Positions 36,023 to 45,199 of a stretch of DNA of 64,000 nt are shown here, in pieces (position 1 is the first letter of the stretch; every line of letters starts with the position of its first letter). This DNA is from Roseomonas populi. GTDB lineage: Bacteria; Pseudomonadota; Alphaproteobacteria; Acetobacterales; Acetobacteraceae. The notes beneath the pieces were generated by a model that did not search any database, was not told where the DNA came from, and saw nothing but the letters and a program-made list of their open reading frames with translations. A program made the translations under genes and the position numbers. The DNA lies in assembly GCF_024594815.1 (NCBI RefSeq), contig NZ_JANJOU010000013.1, forward strand, positions 1 to 64,000. The letters are read 5' to 3'.

Positions 36023-37027
36023 TCAACCCCGTAGGGCACCACGCCGCAACAACTCCTCAGCGATCTGCACGGCGTTCAGGGCGCCGCCCTTCCGCAGATT
36101 GTCCCCCGCGCACCAAAGGGCGAGTCCGTTCGGCACCGTCGCATCGGGCCGGATGCGGGATACGAAGACCGGGTCCTCCCCCACCGTGTCCAGCGGCGTG
36201 ACGTAGCCGCCATCGTCCCGCCGATCGAGCAGGGTCAGGCCGGGCGCGCCTCGGATCGCCTCCCGCGCCTCGGCCTCGTCCACCGGCCGGTCGAAGGCGG
36301 CCTGGATCGTCAGGCAGTGCCCGATGAAGACCGGCACGCGCACGCAGGTGGCGGCCACCGGCACGCCGCCGAGCAGGCGGCCGGCATCCTCGGCGATCGC
36401 CTCCTCCTCATCGGTCCGCCCGTCCTCGCCGAAGGCGCCGACCTGGGGAATGAGGTTGAAGGCGATGGGCTTGGGGAACTGCTCCGGCACGGCCGGATCA
36501 TTCACGAAAACGCCGCGGGTCTGGCTGAACAGCTCGTCCATCGCCTCCCGCCCCGCGCCGGAGACGGGCTGGAGCGAGGTGGCGGAAACCCGGACCAGAC
36601 CGCCGAGCGCCTGGAGCGGGTGCAGCGCCATGGCCATCAGGATGGCGCCCGAGGCCGGCGAGGCAACGATCCGTGGATCGGAACCGAGGGCGCCCGGATT
36701 CACCTCCGGCACCACCACCGGCGCGTCGGGATTGGCGAATCCGCTGGCATCCACCACGGCACAGCCGGCCGCGGCCGCCTTGCGGGCCAGGGTGACGGGG
36801 CCGACCGTGCCCGGCGCCAGGAAGAGAAGGTCGGTTGCGGCCCAGTCGTGCCGCTCCACCGCCTCCACCTTCACGTCCCGGTCTCCGAAGGAGAGCGAGC
36901 CGCCGACCGACCGGCCGGAGGCAAGGGCGGCGATGGAGGAAACGGGGAACTCCCGCTCCGCGAGCGTCTTGATGATCTCCCGCCCCACCTGCCCGGTGGC
37001 GCCGGCGACCGCGATCCGATGAGCCAT
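36023..37027 (-). CDS. aspartate-semialdehyde dehydrogenase homologue lacking catalytic Cys
   Basis: 334 residues with the whole Asd fold: GATGQVG at 9-15 for NADP, SVSGAG-like PVSGAGREAMDELFSQTR, and the substrate block RVPVFIGH with His237, plus DNLRKGGALN near the end. In active enzymes the peptide NPNCST carries the nucleophilic cysteine; here the aligned residues are SPASGA, so Ser126 occupies the cysteine position. The protein therefore may not be a classical Asd and could resemble the Usg-1 group of Asd paralogues. It stands alone upstream of (and not overlapping) the sdh promoter. Confidence 0.8.
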   Translation of the reverse strand: MAHRIAVAGATGQVGREIIKTLAEREFPVSSIAALASGRSVGGSLSFGDRDVKVEAVERHDWAATDLLFLAPGTVGPVTLARKAAAAGCAVVDASGFANPDAPVVVPEVNPGALGSDPRIVASPASGAILMAMALHPLQALGGLVRVSATSLQPVSGAGREAMDELFSQTRGVFVNDPAVPEQFPKPIAFNLIPQVGAFGEDGRTDEEEAIAEDAGRLLGGVPVAATCVRVPVFIGHCLTIQAAFDRPVDEAEAREAIRGAPGLTLLDRRDDGGYVTPLDTVGEDPVFVSRIRPDATVPNGLALWCAGDNLRKGGALNAVQIAEELLRRGALRG

Positions 37028-37119
37028 TCCGCGAAATCCCTTCCCCGCCAGCATCCCGGCCGGGAAGGGCGGGCCGCAGATAGGGTGGCGCGCCCCCCTC
37101 CTGCAACCCGCCTTCCCGT

Positions 37120-39435
37120 TCAGGCAGCCCGCACCGCCCGCAGGAAGCCCGAGGACTTCTCCCGCAGGATGGCGGTCTGCCCCGCCAGCGCCTCGGTGGC
37201 GGAGAGCATGCCGCCTGCCGCGCTGCCCGTCTCCTCCGCCGCGGCGCGGACGCCGGCGATGGCCTGGTTCACCGTGTCCGTGCCCCCGGCCACCTGAGCG
37301 GCGCTCCGGGCGATCTCCCGCGTGGTCGCGCCCTGCTCCTCCACCGCGGCGGCGATGGCCGTCGCGATGCCGCTGGTGCGCTCCACCGTCTCGCCAATGC
37401 CGCGGATCGCCTCCACCGCGCCCGTCGTGGCGGCCTGCATCTGCTGGATCTGGCTGGAGATCTCCTCCGTCGCCTTTGCCGTCTGGGCGGCCAGGGTCTT
37501 CACCTCGCTCGCCACCACGGCGAAGCCGCGCCCGGCCTCGCCGGCCCGCGCCGCCTCGATGGTGGCGTTCAGGGCCAGAAGGTTCGTCTGGCCGGCGATG
37601 TCGCCGATCAGCCGCACCACGTCGCCGATCCGCGCCGCGCCCTCGGCCAGGCCGCGCACCGTGCCGTCGGTCGCGCGCGCCTCGGAAACGGCCTGGGCGG
37701 CTACCTCGGCGGCCTCGGCCACCCGGCGGGTAATCTCCGTGATGCTGGCGGCCATCTCCTCAGCGGCGGCGGCCACGGCGCCCACCTCCCCGCTCGCACG
37801 CGCCGCGGCATCGGCCACCTGCGCGGCCTCCCGGCCGGAGCGCTCGGCGGTGTCGTGCACGTCGCCGGCGGCGCGGCGGAGCGATTCCACCTCCCCGGCC
37901 AGGGCCTCGACCACGCCGCCCACCTCTGCCTCGAAGGTATCGGCCAGGCGCACCTCCTCCGTCACCAGGCGCCAGGTCAGCATCGGGCCGGTATAGGCGC
38001 CCGTGCCATCGGTGATGGCGCTGGCCTGCAGGTCCACGACCTCGTTCCCCACGCGCAGCCGGGCGCGGTGCGGCAGGGCGGCGGGATCCGCCAGAGTGGC
38101 GCGCAGCCCGGCCATTCCCTCCATCGGCAGGTCCTCCAGCGCGCGGCCGATCACCGGTTCCGTCACGCCCAGCCGGGCCAGGACCTCGCCCATCTCGGCG
38201 TTCGCGTGCGTCACGCGCAGGGCGGGATCGGCGGCCATCAGCCCCAGCGGCATCTGCTCGATCATCTGGGCCTGCCCGAAGGCGCGGCCCACCGTGCCGC
38301 GCAGTTCCTCCAGCGCGGCGGCGATGCGGCCCGTCTCGTCCCGGCCCTCCCGGTCCCGCGCCTCGGCGGCATCGCCAGGGCTGGTGTCGCCGGCCGCGAT
38401 GGCGCGCACGCGCACCGCCGCCCGGCGCAACGGCCCGCCGATGGCCCGGCCGGAGGCCCAGGAAGAGGCGAGCTGGATCAGCGCCACCGCGGCGCCGATC
38501 CACAGGGTGAAGGCCACCACGCTCTGGAGCGCCGCCGTCGTCTCCGCGCGGCGCCCCGCGGCATCGTCGCGCAGCAGGCGAGTGGATTCGTCCAGCGCGC
38601 GGCGCAGGGCAGCCGCGGCGGGCTCGGCCTCTTCCGCGCGGATCTTCACCAGGTCGGCGACGGAGGCGAGAATGGTTTCGGAACCCTCAGCCAACCCGGC
38701 GGCGACGTTGCCCACCCGGGCCACATCCTCCTTCAGCCGCGCCGAGACCTCGTAGGACTGCACGCCCCGCAGGTGCACCCGCTGCTGGGCCACGGCGCGG
38801 CGCACGCGGCGAGCCTGGCCGTCCTCCCCGGTCACAAGGAAGCGCTGCACGGCCAGCCGCGCCTCGTTCACCCCGTTGCTGAAGGCCATCACGCGGCCCC
38901 GCACCTCGTCCACCTGGGACCGGTCGGGCACCTCGAACTCCAGCGCGCCCAGCACCGCCTCCATGCCCTGGTCGAACTCGGAGGTCAGGCGGTAGAGCCT
39001 GTCGTCCCGCGCCTCGATCATGCGGGCGCGCGCCTCCAGCATGCGGGCGATCGCGGCCTCGTAGCGGCGGCTCTCCGGCAAGGCGGCCAGCGCGGCCTCC
39101 CTCGCGGCGGGCAGGGTGATCTCGGCCGCCGCCTCCTCCACCAGCTTCCGCGCGGCGCCCAGGGCGGCGCCGGCCTCCTCCGCCGCGGCCCGGGCGGCGG
39201 GCAGGTCCTGGGCCGTGCTCAGCTGCGCCTCCTGCACCGGGGCCTGGGCGGCGCGGCTGCCCGCCTGCTCCACCAGGGCCTGCACGCGCGCCGCCACGCG
39301 CAGCCCGTCCTGCTGCTGCGAGACGTCCTGTAGCTCCGACCAGACGAGGCCGACGAGGCCGCTGAGGAGGCAGAGGGTCAGCCCGGCGGCTGCGCCGAGC
39401 TTCCTGGCGACGGATAGGTTCTGGAAGGCGCGCAT
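37120..39435 (-). CDS. methyl-accepting chemotaxis protein
   Basis: 771 residues. Membrane helix 1 at about 13-32, a helical periplasmic sensor of about 270 residues, membrane helix 2 near 305-327 with HAMP-type sequence, a PAS-like segment (about 400-490) and the C-terminal signalling domain with [20 protein letters not shown] at the tip. No CheB/CheR pentapeptide is visible at the end. No chemotaxis genes are nearby, so it reports to a distant cluster. The ATG at 39435 begins just before helix 1. Confidence 0.9.
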   Translation of the reverse strand: MRAFQNLSVARKLGAAAGLTLCLLSGLVGLVWSELQDVSQQQDGLRVAARVQALVEQAGSRAAQAPVQEAQLSTAQDLPAARAAAEEAGAALGAARKLVEEAAAEITLPAAREAALAALPESRRYEAAIARMLEARARMIEARDDRLYRLTSEFDQGMEAVLGALEFEVPDRSQVDEVRGRVMAFSNGVNEARLAVQRFLVTGEDGQARRVRRAVAQQRVHLRGVQSYEVSARLKEDVARVGNVAAGLAEGSETILASVADLVKIRAEEAEPAAAALRRALDESTRLLRDDAAGRRAETTAALQSVVAFTLWIGAAVALIQLASSWASGRAIGGPLRRAAVRVRAIAAGDTSPGDAAEARDREGRDETGRIAAALEELRGTVGRAFGQAQMIEQMPLGLMAADPALRVTHANAEMGEVLARLGVTEPVIGRALEDLPMEGMAGLRATLADPAALPHRARLRVGNEVVDLQASAITDGTGAYTGPMLTWRLVTEEVRLADTFEAEVGGVVEALAGEVESLRRAAGDVHDTAERSGREAAQVADAAARASGEVGAVAAAAEEMAASITEITRRVAEAAEVAAQAVSEARATDGTVRGLAEGAARIGDVVRLIGDIAGQTNLLALNATIEAARAGEAGRGFAVVASEVKTLAAQTAKATEEISSQIQQMQAATTGAVEAIRGIGETVERTSGIATAIAAAVEEQGATTREIARSAAQVAGGTDTVNQAIAGVRAAAEETGSAAGGMLSATEALAGQTAILREKSSGFLRAVRAA

Positions 39436-39565
39436 GGCCTGGACGGGCTCCTCGGCTGTGACCGTGGCGCGATCATCGGCGCGATTCCCTAACCGCCGGA
39501 TAAGCCCTGCCCTCTTGCATCGGCGTCCCTTGCATCGGCGGGCGCGCGCGCGCAGATCGGGCCCC

Positions 39566-39994
39566 GTGCTGCACCTCATCAAGCTGGCCGTGGGGCCGAA
39601 GGACGTCGCGCAGATGGAGCGGGGCCAAGCCCTGCGCGCCAGCGGGCCGGAGGGCCTGCGCCACGTCACCCGCATGGCGCCGAAGCGCGCGGCCGAGATC
39701 CTGGAGGCCGGCGGCTCCCTCTACTGGGTGGTGGCCGGGGTGCTGCGGGTGCGCCAGCGTATCCTGGCGATCGAGCCGGTGAAGCGGGCCGATGGTGCCG
39801 CGGCTACCGCCCTCGTCCTCCAGCCCGGTCTGGTGCCGGTGCTGCCCCGCCCGATGAAGCCCTTCCAGGGCTGGCGCTACCTGGAAGCGGCGGATGCGCC
39901 CCTGGACCTGGCGGAAGGCGCCGCCGGCGTGGAGGGGATTGAGAGCCTGCCGCCGAAGATGCGGCAGGCGCTGGCGGAGCTGGGGCTGCTCTAG
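39566..39994 (+). CDS. DUF1489 family protein
   Basis: 142 residues from a GTG start (GTG-CTG-CAC). [27 protein letters not shown] and the late [14 protein letters not shown] match the conserved alphaproteobacterial family DUF1489, whose function is not known. It is divergent from the chemoreceptor and 64 bases before the lipid A gene group. A 12-base motif CTTGCATCGGCG occurs twice just upstream of it (around 39513-39541). Confidence 0.85.
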   Translation: MLHLIKLAVGPKDVAQMERGQALRASGPEGLRHVTRMAPKRAAEILEAGGSLYWVVAGVLRVRQRILAIEPVKRADGAAATALVLQPGLVPVLPRPMKPFQGWRYLEAADAPLDLAEGAAGVEGIESLPPKMRQALAELGLL

Positions 39995-40058
39995 TGGCCG
40001 GCAGTTGGCCCCCGGGCCCGGCCCATGCTAGGCGGCGCCGACCCATGGCCCCCCTCTC

Positions 40059-40874
40059 ATGCTCAAGCGGCTGACGCGCCACCCCCGCTTCCTCGCCGCC
40101 ATGGCATGGCTGCTGGGGCTCTACATCGCCCTCATTCACCGGACCACGCGCTGGACTCTCGTCGGCGACGCCGCGTTGGAGACGATGCGAGCGCGGCCCG
40201 GGACGATCGTCCTCTCCTTCTGGCACGAGCGCATCACCCTCGGCCCGCGCCCCTGGCTGGACATCATCCGCCATATCCCGGAGCTGCGCCCGAAGCGCCC
40301 GCAGGTTCTCGTCTCCCGCCACCGGGACGGCGTCTTCATCGGCAACGTCGTCGCGCGCTTCGACCTCGACACGGTCCATGGCTCTACCTCCAGGGGCGGC
40401 AGCCAGGCGCTGCGGACCATGCTGCGCATCCTGCGCGCCGGAGGGGTGGTCGCCATCACGCCGGACGGGCCGCGCGGGCCGCGGCGGGTGGCGGCGCCGG
40501 GGGTGGGGCAGCTCGCGGCGGTCTCAGGAGCCATGGTGCTGCCCTATGCCGGGATCACGACGCGGCACATCCGCCTGCACTCCTGGGACCAGATGGTGGT
40601 GCCCCTTCCCTTCTCCCGCGGGCTGATGCTGCTGCACCCCATGTTCACCGTGCCGCCCCATGCGGCGGAGGCCGGGCGCGCGGCGGTGGAGGCGGCGCTG
40701 ACCGAGGCCTGCGAGGCGGTGGATGCCTGGGCCGCCGCCATCCGCGCCGGCGGTTCCGGTGAGGCGGAGCTTGCGGCCGTGCGGGCCATCGCCCGGCGTG
40801 CCCCGCCCGCCTTCCCCGATCGCGGCAGCGCCGGGGCGGCCCCGCCCGCCGCCTTCTCGGGCGACGCGGCGTGA
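40059..40874 (+). CDS. lysophospholipid acyltransferase family (DUF374) protein
   Basis: 271 residues with one N-terminal membrane helix (about 11-27). SFWHERITLGP carries the acyltransferase HxxxxD-like region, and VHGSTSRGGSQALR and ITPDGPRGPRR are the DUF374 motifs. Next to waaA and lpxK, it probably works in lipid A or Kdo-lipid assembly. Its stop overlaps the GTG start of waaA. Confidence 0.85.
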   Translation: MLKRLTRHPRFLAAMAWLLGLYIALIHRTTRWTLVGDAALETMRARPGTIVLSFWHERITLGPRPWLDIIRHIPELRPKRPQVLVSRHRDGVFIGNVVARFDLDTVHGSTSRGGSQALRTMLRILRAGGVVAITPDGPRGPRRVAAPGVGQLAAVSGAMVLPYAGITTRHIRLHSWDQMVVPLPFSRGLMLLHPMFTVPPHAAEAGRAAVEAALTEACEAVDAWAAAIRAGGSGEAELAAVRAIARRAPPAFPDRGSAGAAPPAAFSGDAA

Positions 40875-42238
40875 CTGCCCTGATCCACCCGGACCCCGCG
40901 ACCGAAGGCGGCCAGTGGCGCGGCGCCCTGCCGCTGCTCGCCTGGCGGGCGACCACCACCCTGGCCGCGCCCCTGCTCCCCCTCTGGCTGGCCCGCCGCG
41001 CACGGCGCGGGAAGGAGGACCCGGCCCGGCTGCGCGAGCGGCGCGGCGAGGGGGCGGAGCGCCCGCCCGGCCCCCTCCTCTGGCTCCACGGGGCGAGTGT
41101 GGGGGAAAGCCAGTCCGCCCTGCCGCTGATCGAGGCCCTGGCTGAGGCCCGGCCGGCGCTGCGCTTCCTCGTCACCACCGGCACCGTCACCGCGGCACGG
41201 CTGCTGGAGGAGCGCCTGCCGCGGGCGCTGGCGGGGCTCGTGCAGCACCGCTTCGCGCCGCTGGACGTGCCAGCCCACGTCGCCCGCTTCCTCGATAGCT
41301 GGCGGCCGGACGCGGCGGTGTTCATCGAGAGCGAGATCTGGCCGAACCTCCTCCTCGCCACACGGGCACGGGGCATTCCGATGGCGCTGATCAACGCCCG
41401 GATCTCCGACCGCTCGGCCCGCGGCTGGGGGCGGCTTCCCGCGGTCGCGCAGCGCCTTTTCGGGGCTTTCGACCTGGCGATCGCGCAGACCGAGACGGAT
41501 GCGGCGCATCTCCGCGCTCTAGGGGCGAAATCGGCGCTGGCCTGGGGCAACCTGAAGTTCGCAGCCCGCCCCCTGCCCGCCTCGGAGCCGGCCCTGGCCG
41601 CGCTGCGCGGCGCGATCGACGCCCGCCCCGTGCTGCTGGCCGCCAGCACCCATCCCGGCGAGGAGGCGCAGGTGGCGGAGGCCCATGCACGGTTGCGGGA
41701 GCGCCTTCCGGGCCTGCTGACGATCGTCGCACCCCGCCACCCGGAGCGCGGCCCGGCCCTGGCCCGGGAGCTTGAGGCCCATGATCCGGCGCTGCGCTCC
41801 ACCGGGGCCCTGCCGGGGCCGGACACGGCGATCTACATCGCGGACACGCTGGGGGAGCTGGGCCTGCTCTACCGCGTGGCAGGGGCGGCACTGATCGGCG
41901 GCTCCCTCGTGCCGCATGGTGGGCAGAACCCGCTGGAGGCGGCGCGGCTGGGCTGCCCCGTGCTGCTCGGGCCGAACACCGGCAACTTCACCGCCATCGT
42001 GGACCGGATGCTGGCCGCCGGGGCCGCCCTCCGCGTGGCCGATGCCGCCGCGCTGGCCGTGGCGGCGGGCGGCGTGCTAACGGATGCGGCCCGGGCCCGG
42101 TCCATGACCACGGCCGCCGCCCGGATCGCGGCGGATTCCGGGGCCCTGCCCGAACGGATGGCCGCCGCGATAGGGACCCTCCTGCCCGCCCCCGGCAGAG
42201 CCCCCGAAGGGGCCGGGGACGCGGCGGCACACGGATGA
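40871..42238 (+). CDS. waaA: 3-deoxy-D-manno-octulosonic acid transferase
   Basis: 455 residues, GTG start overlapping the previous stop (GTGA). The N-terminal HGASVGE (73-79) contains the catalytic glutamate of GT30 enzymes; IESEIWPNLL and, near the end, GGSLVPHGGQNPLEAA are further family motifs. It transfers Kdo from CMP-Kdo to the lipid A precursor at the cytoplasmic face of the inner membrane. Confidence 0.94.
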   Translation: MTALIHPDPATEGGQWRGALPLLAWRATTTLAAPLLPLWLARRARRGKEDPARLRERRGEGAERPPGPLLWLHGASVGESQSALPLIEALAEARPALRFLVTTGTVTAARLLEERLPRALAGLVQHRFAPLDVPAHVARFLDSWRPDAAVFIESEIWPNLLLATRARGIPMALINARISDRSARGWGRLPAVAQRLFGAFDLAIAQTETDAAHLRALGAKSALAWGNLKFAARPLPASEPALAALRGAIDARPVLLAASTHPGEEAQVAEAHARLRERLPGLLTIVAPRHPERGPALARELEAHDPALRSTGALPGPDTAIYIADTLGELGLLYRVAGAALIGGSLVPHGGQNPLEAARLGCPVLLGPNTGNFTAIVDRMLAAGAALRVADAAALAVAAGGVLTDAARARSMTTAAARIAADSGALPERMAAAIGTLLPAPGRAPEGAGDAAAHG

Positions 42239-42256
42239 AGGACGCCTGACGGCACC

Positions 42257-43246
42257 ATGCGTGCCCCCGATTTCTGGACCGGGGATGGCGGCGGAATCGC
42301 GCCCATCCTCCTCTCCCCCATCGCGGCGCTCTACGCGGCGGCGACGGCGCGGCGCGTGGCGCAGCCCGGCTGGCACGCGCCCGTGCCGGTGATCTGCTGC
42401 GGCAATGCCACCGCCGGCGGCGCGGGCAAGACCACCCTGACCCTGGACCTTGGCCGGCGCCTGGCGAACCGTGGCGTGGCCGTGCACTTCCTCACCCGCG
42501 GCTATGGCGGCACGCTGAAGGGCCCCGCGCGGGTGGAGCCCGGCAGGCACGACAGCGAGACGGTCGGCGACGAGGCCCTGCTGCTGGCCGCGGAGCGCCC
42601 GACCTGGATCGCCGCCGACCGCGCGGCCGGCGCCCGCGCCGCGGTGGAGGCCGGGGCGCAGGCCATCGTGATGGATGACGGGCTCCAGAACCCGACGCTG
42701 GAGAAGGATCTCTCCTTCCTCACGATCGATGGCAGCTACGGCTTCGGCAACAACCGCGTCATTCCCGCCGGGCCGCTGCGCGAGCCGGTGGCGGCCGCCG
42801 CCAGCCGCGCCCAGGCGGCGGTGCTGATCGGGGCGGATGAGTGCGGCGCCCTGGCGCTGCTCCCGCCCGGCCTGCCCGTGCTGCGCGCCCGGAACGTGCC
42901 GGGGCCGGAGGCGGCGCAACTGGCCGGGCAGTCCGTCTTTGCTTTCTGCGGCATCGGCAATCCCCGCAAGTTCTTCGCCACCCTGTCCGAATCCGGCGCC
43001 ATCATCGCGGGGCGGGCCTCCTACGCGGACCACTACCCCTACGACGCCGGGGACATGCGGGACCTGCTGGCGGAGGCGGACCGGCTGCGCGCCATTCCCG
43101 TGACGACGAAGAAGGACTTCGTCCGCATCCCCGCCGCCTTCCGCTCACGCGTGACGGTGGTGACGGTGACGCTGCAGTGGGAGGAGCCGGCGATGCTGGA
43201 GGCGATCCTGGATCCCCTGGCCGTACGGGTTCCGGTGCCGGCCTGA
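42257..43246 (+). CDS. lpxK: tetraacyldisaccharide 4'-kinase
   Basis: 329 residues. Phosphorylates the 4' position of the lipid A disaccharide. Walker A is GNATAGGAGKTT (49-60); SRGYGG is represented by TRGYGG, and DDGLQNPTLEKDL is the conserved metal/substrate block. It begins 18 bases after waaA and ends the lipid A group. Confidence 0.95.
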   Translation: MRAPDFWTGDGGGIAPILLSPIAALYAAATARRVAQPGWHAPVPVICCGNATAGGAGKTTLTLDLGRRLANRGVAVHFLTRGYGGTLKGPARVEPGRHDSETVGDEALLLAAERPTWIAADRAAGARAAVEAGAQAIVMDDGLQNPTLEKDLSFLTIDGSYGFGNNRVIPAGPLREPVAAAASRAQAAVLIGADECGALALLPPGLPVLRARNVPGPEAAQLAGQSVFAFCGIGNPRKFFATLSESGAIIAGRASYADHYPYDAGDMRDLLAEADRLRAIPVTTKKDFVRIPAAFRSRVTVVTVTLQWEEPAMLEAILDPLAVRVPVPA

Positions 43247-43378
43247 GCGGGGGCGCTGGCCGGCCCTGAAGCCGGCGGGATGTGTTGCGCCGGCACCACA
43301 GGCCGGCAAATCTCGCGGCCGGGAACATTCCGCGCGGCCAGTACGAAACCGAACCGTGCTGCGGCGCGATACGCGCCC

Positions 43379-44227
43379 ATGCGCCGGCTGCTCCTTCTCC
43401 TCCCGCTCCTCCTTGTCGCTGCCTGCGCCGCCGATCCGCCATCCCCGACCACAGCGCCGCGGGCCAGCACCGCGCCCAACCTGCGCCCGGCCGGCCCGGG
43501 CGCCGCGCAGCTCGTGGCCGCCGCGGAGCGGGAGTGGCGGGACTGGGGGCGCATCGCCGTGGAGGGCTGGCCCGTGGCGCTGGACCGCACGCCGGACGCC
43601 ACGCCGGAGCTGTTCGACAAGCTGATGTCCTACTGGTCCGCCACGCCGGACGGGCCGGGGATCATCCAGGCCCACATGCATTTCCGCGACACCATCGCGG
43701 TGCCCAGCCTCGCCTCCGCCTCGCTCGATCCTGTCTCCGGCCTGCCCTTCAACGTGGTGCCGGCGAACGTCGCCATCTCGTCCTACAACACGCCGGCCTG
43801 GTCGGCGGCCTTCATCAGCTACGCGATGAACTCGGCCGGCGTGGCGCCCTCGGACTTCCGGTCCTCCTCCGCCCATGTCTTCTACATGGATGGGATGATC
43901 GACAACTACCTGGCCGACCCGGAGGGTTCCGCCTTCCGCCCGCACCATGTGGAGGAGTACGCGCCGCGCCCGGGCGACCTGCTCTGCTACGACCGCTCCG
44001 CCAGCCCCCTGCCGAACTGGGAGGCGCGGATGGCGGAGCGCGGGCGCTCCCGCCCCTCCCACTGCGATATCGTGGTGCGCGCGGGCGGCGGCACGATCGA
44101 CATCATCGGCGGCAACGTGATGGACGTGGTGCTGCGCCGGCGCATCCCGACCGATGCCAAGGGCATCGTCCTGCCCGCGCCGCCGGAGCGGCCGCCCTTC
44201 TTCGCGATCTTCGAGAACCGGCGCTGA
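43379..44227 (+). CDS. DUF2272 lipoprotein
   Basis: 282 residues. A lipoprotein signal ends in LVAA-Cys16. The conserved core with FNVVPANVAISSYNTPAWSA, FISYAMNSAGV and, near the C-terminus, HCDIVVRAGGGTIDIIGGN matches DUF2272, a fold resembling NlpC/P60-type amidases; a cell-wall role is inference. It lies 132 bases after lpxK with its own start region and converges on the TAXI gene. Confidence 0.82.
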   Translation: MRRLLLLLPLLLVAACAADPPSPTTAPRASTAPNLRPAGPGAAQLVAAAEREWRDWGRIAVEGWPVALDRTPDATPELFDKLMSYWSATPDGPGIIQAHMHFRDTIAVPSLASASLDPVSGLPFNVVPANVAISSYNTPAWSAAFISYAMNSAGVAPSDFRSSSAHVFYMDGMIDNYLADPEGSAFRPHHVEEYAPRPGDLLCYDRSASPLPNWEARMAERGRSRPSHCDIVVRAGGGTIDIIGGNVMDVVLRRRIPTDAKGIVLPAPPERPPFFAIFENRR

Positions 44228-44237
44228 GAAGGGGCGC

Positions 44238-45188
44238 TCAGCCCGCGATTCTCCTTTCCACCAGCAGGCGCCGCACACCGGGGTGGATCATCGCCACGTC
44301 CGGCACGGAGCGCCGGGTGTTCTCAGGTGTCGTCTCGCGGCCCTGCGGCAGGCGCGCCGCGATGCCGGGCCGGGCGGCGTCGATCGCCGCCGCGAGCCTG
44401 TAGGCGACATCCTCCGGCAGGCCCGGACGGGCCAGGATGTAGCTCCAGGTGCCGACGGAGGTGACGGGTGCGGACTGGCCGGGATAGCTCCCCCCTGGCA
44501 GCACCATCTCGCGGATGATGGGATCGGCCGACATGGCCCTGCGGCGCTCGGCCTCGTCGAGGGGGATGAACCTCGCCCTGGCCGGGCCGGAGGCGATGGC
44601 CGTGAAGGCCGGCCAGCCCGCGCCGCCGCCCCAGAGCGCGGCCACGCGCCCGCTCTCCACCATCCCCGGCCCCTCGCCGACGTGGTCGAGATAGACCGGC
44701 CGGAAGTCGCGATCGATGTCCAGCCCCAGCCCGCCGAGGATGCGCCGGGCGAGCACGACGAATCCGGAACCACCCGCGCCCCAGGCAATCGGCTTCCCGA
44801 CCAGGTCAGTGAGGGAGGTGGCCGGCGAATCGCCCCGCGTCACGAAGAGGCCGGGCGTCGCGTAGATGGCGGTGATGACCGACAGGCCGCGCCCGCTGGC
44901 CAGGGCTCCCGTCGCCACCTCACCGGCGACCAGGGCGATGTCCACCGCCCCATCCGCCAGCAACCGCGCATTCTCCGTGCTTCCCGCCGTGTTGCGCGGG
45001 GTGAGGCGGAGCGCCGGATCCACGCCGCCCAGCGCGGCAATCAGGGCGTCGCCATAGGCGGGGAAGCCGCCGCCCGGCGTCGCGGTGGCGAGGGTGAGGC
45101 CAACGGCCGGCTGGGCCAGGGCCGCACCGGGCAGCGCGGCGGCGAGGGCAAGGGCCGCGCGGCGGCGCAGGCGCGGTGGCTGGTCCAT
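44238..45188 (-). CDS. TAXI-family TRAP transporter binding protein
   Basis: 316 residues. Signal peptide (RRRAALALAAALPGAALA-Q) followed by the TAXI solute-receptor fold: LATATPGGGFPAYG, NTAGSTENARLL and WGAGGSGF. These periplasmic receptors usually serve a fused 4TM-12TM TRAP permease, but no permease gene is adjacent. It follows the M32 carboxypeptidase by 11 bases, so it may be transcribed with it and the oxidase assembly genes. Confidence 0.85.
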   Translation of the reverse strand: MDQPPRLRRRAALALAAALPGAALAQPAVGLTLATATPGGGFPAYGDALIAALGGVDPALRLTPRNTAGSTENARLLADGAVDIALVAGEVATGALASGRGLSVITAIYATPGLFVTRGDSPATSLTDLVGKPIAWGAGGSGFVVLARRILGGLGLDIDRDFRPVYLDHVGEGPGMVESGRVAALWGGGAGWPAFTAIASGPARARFIPLDEAERRRAMSADPIIREMVLPGGSYPGQSAPVTSVGTWSYILARPGLPEDVAYRLAAAIDAARPGIAARLPQGRETTPENTRRSVPDVAMIHPGVRRLLVERRIAG

Positions 45189-45199
45189 GGCGGTGTCTC

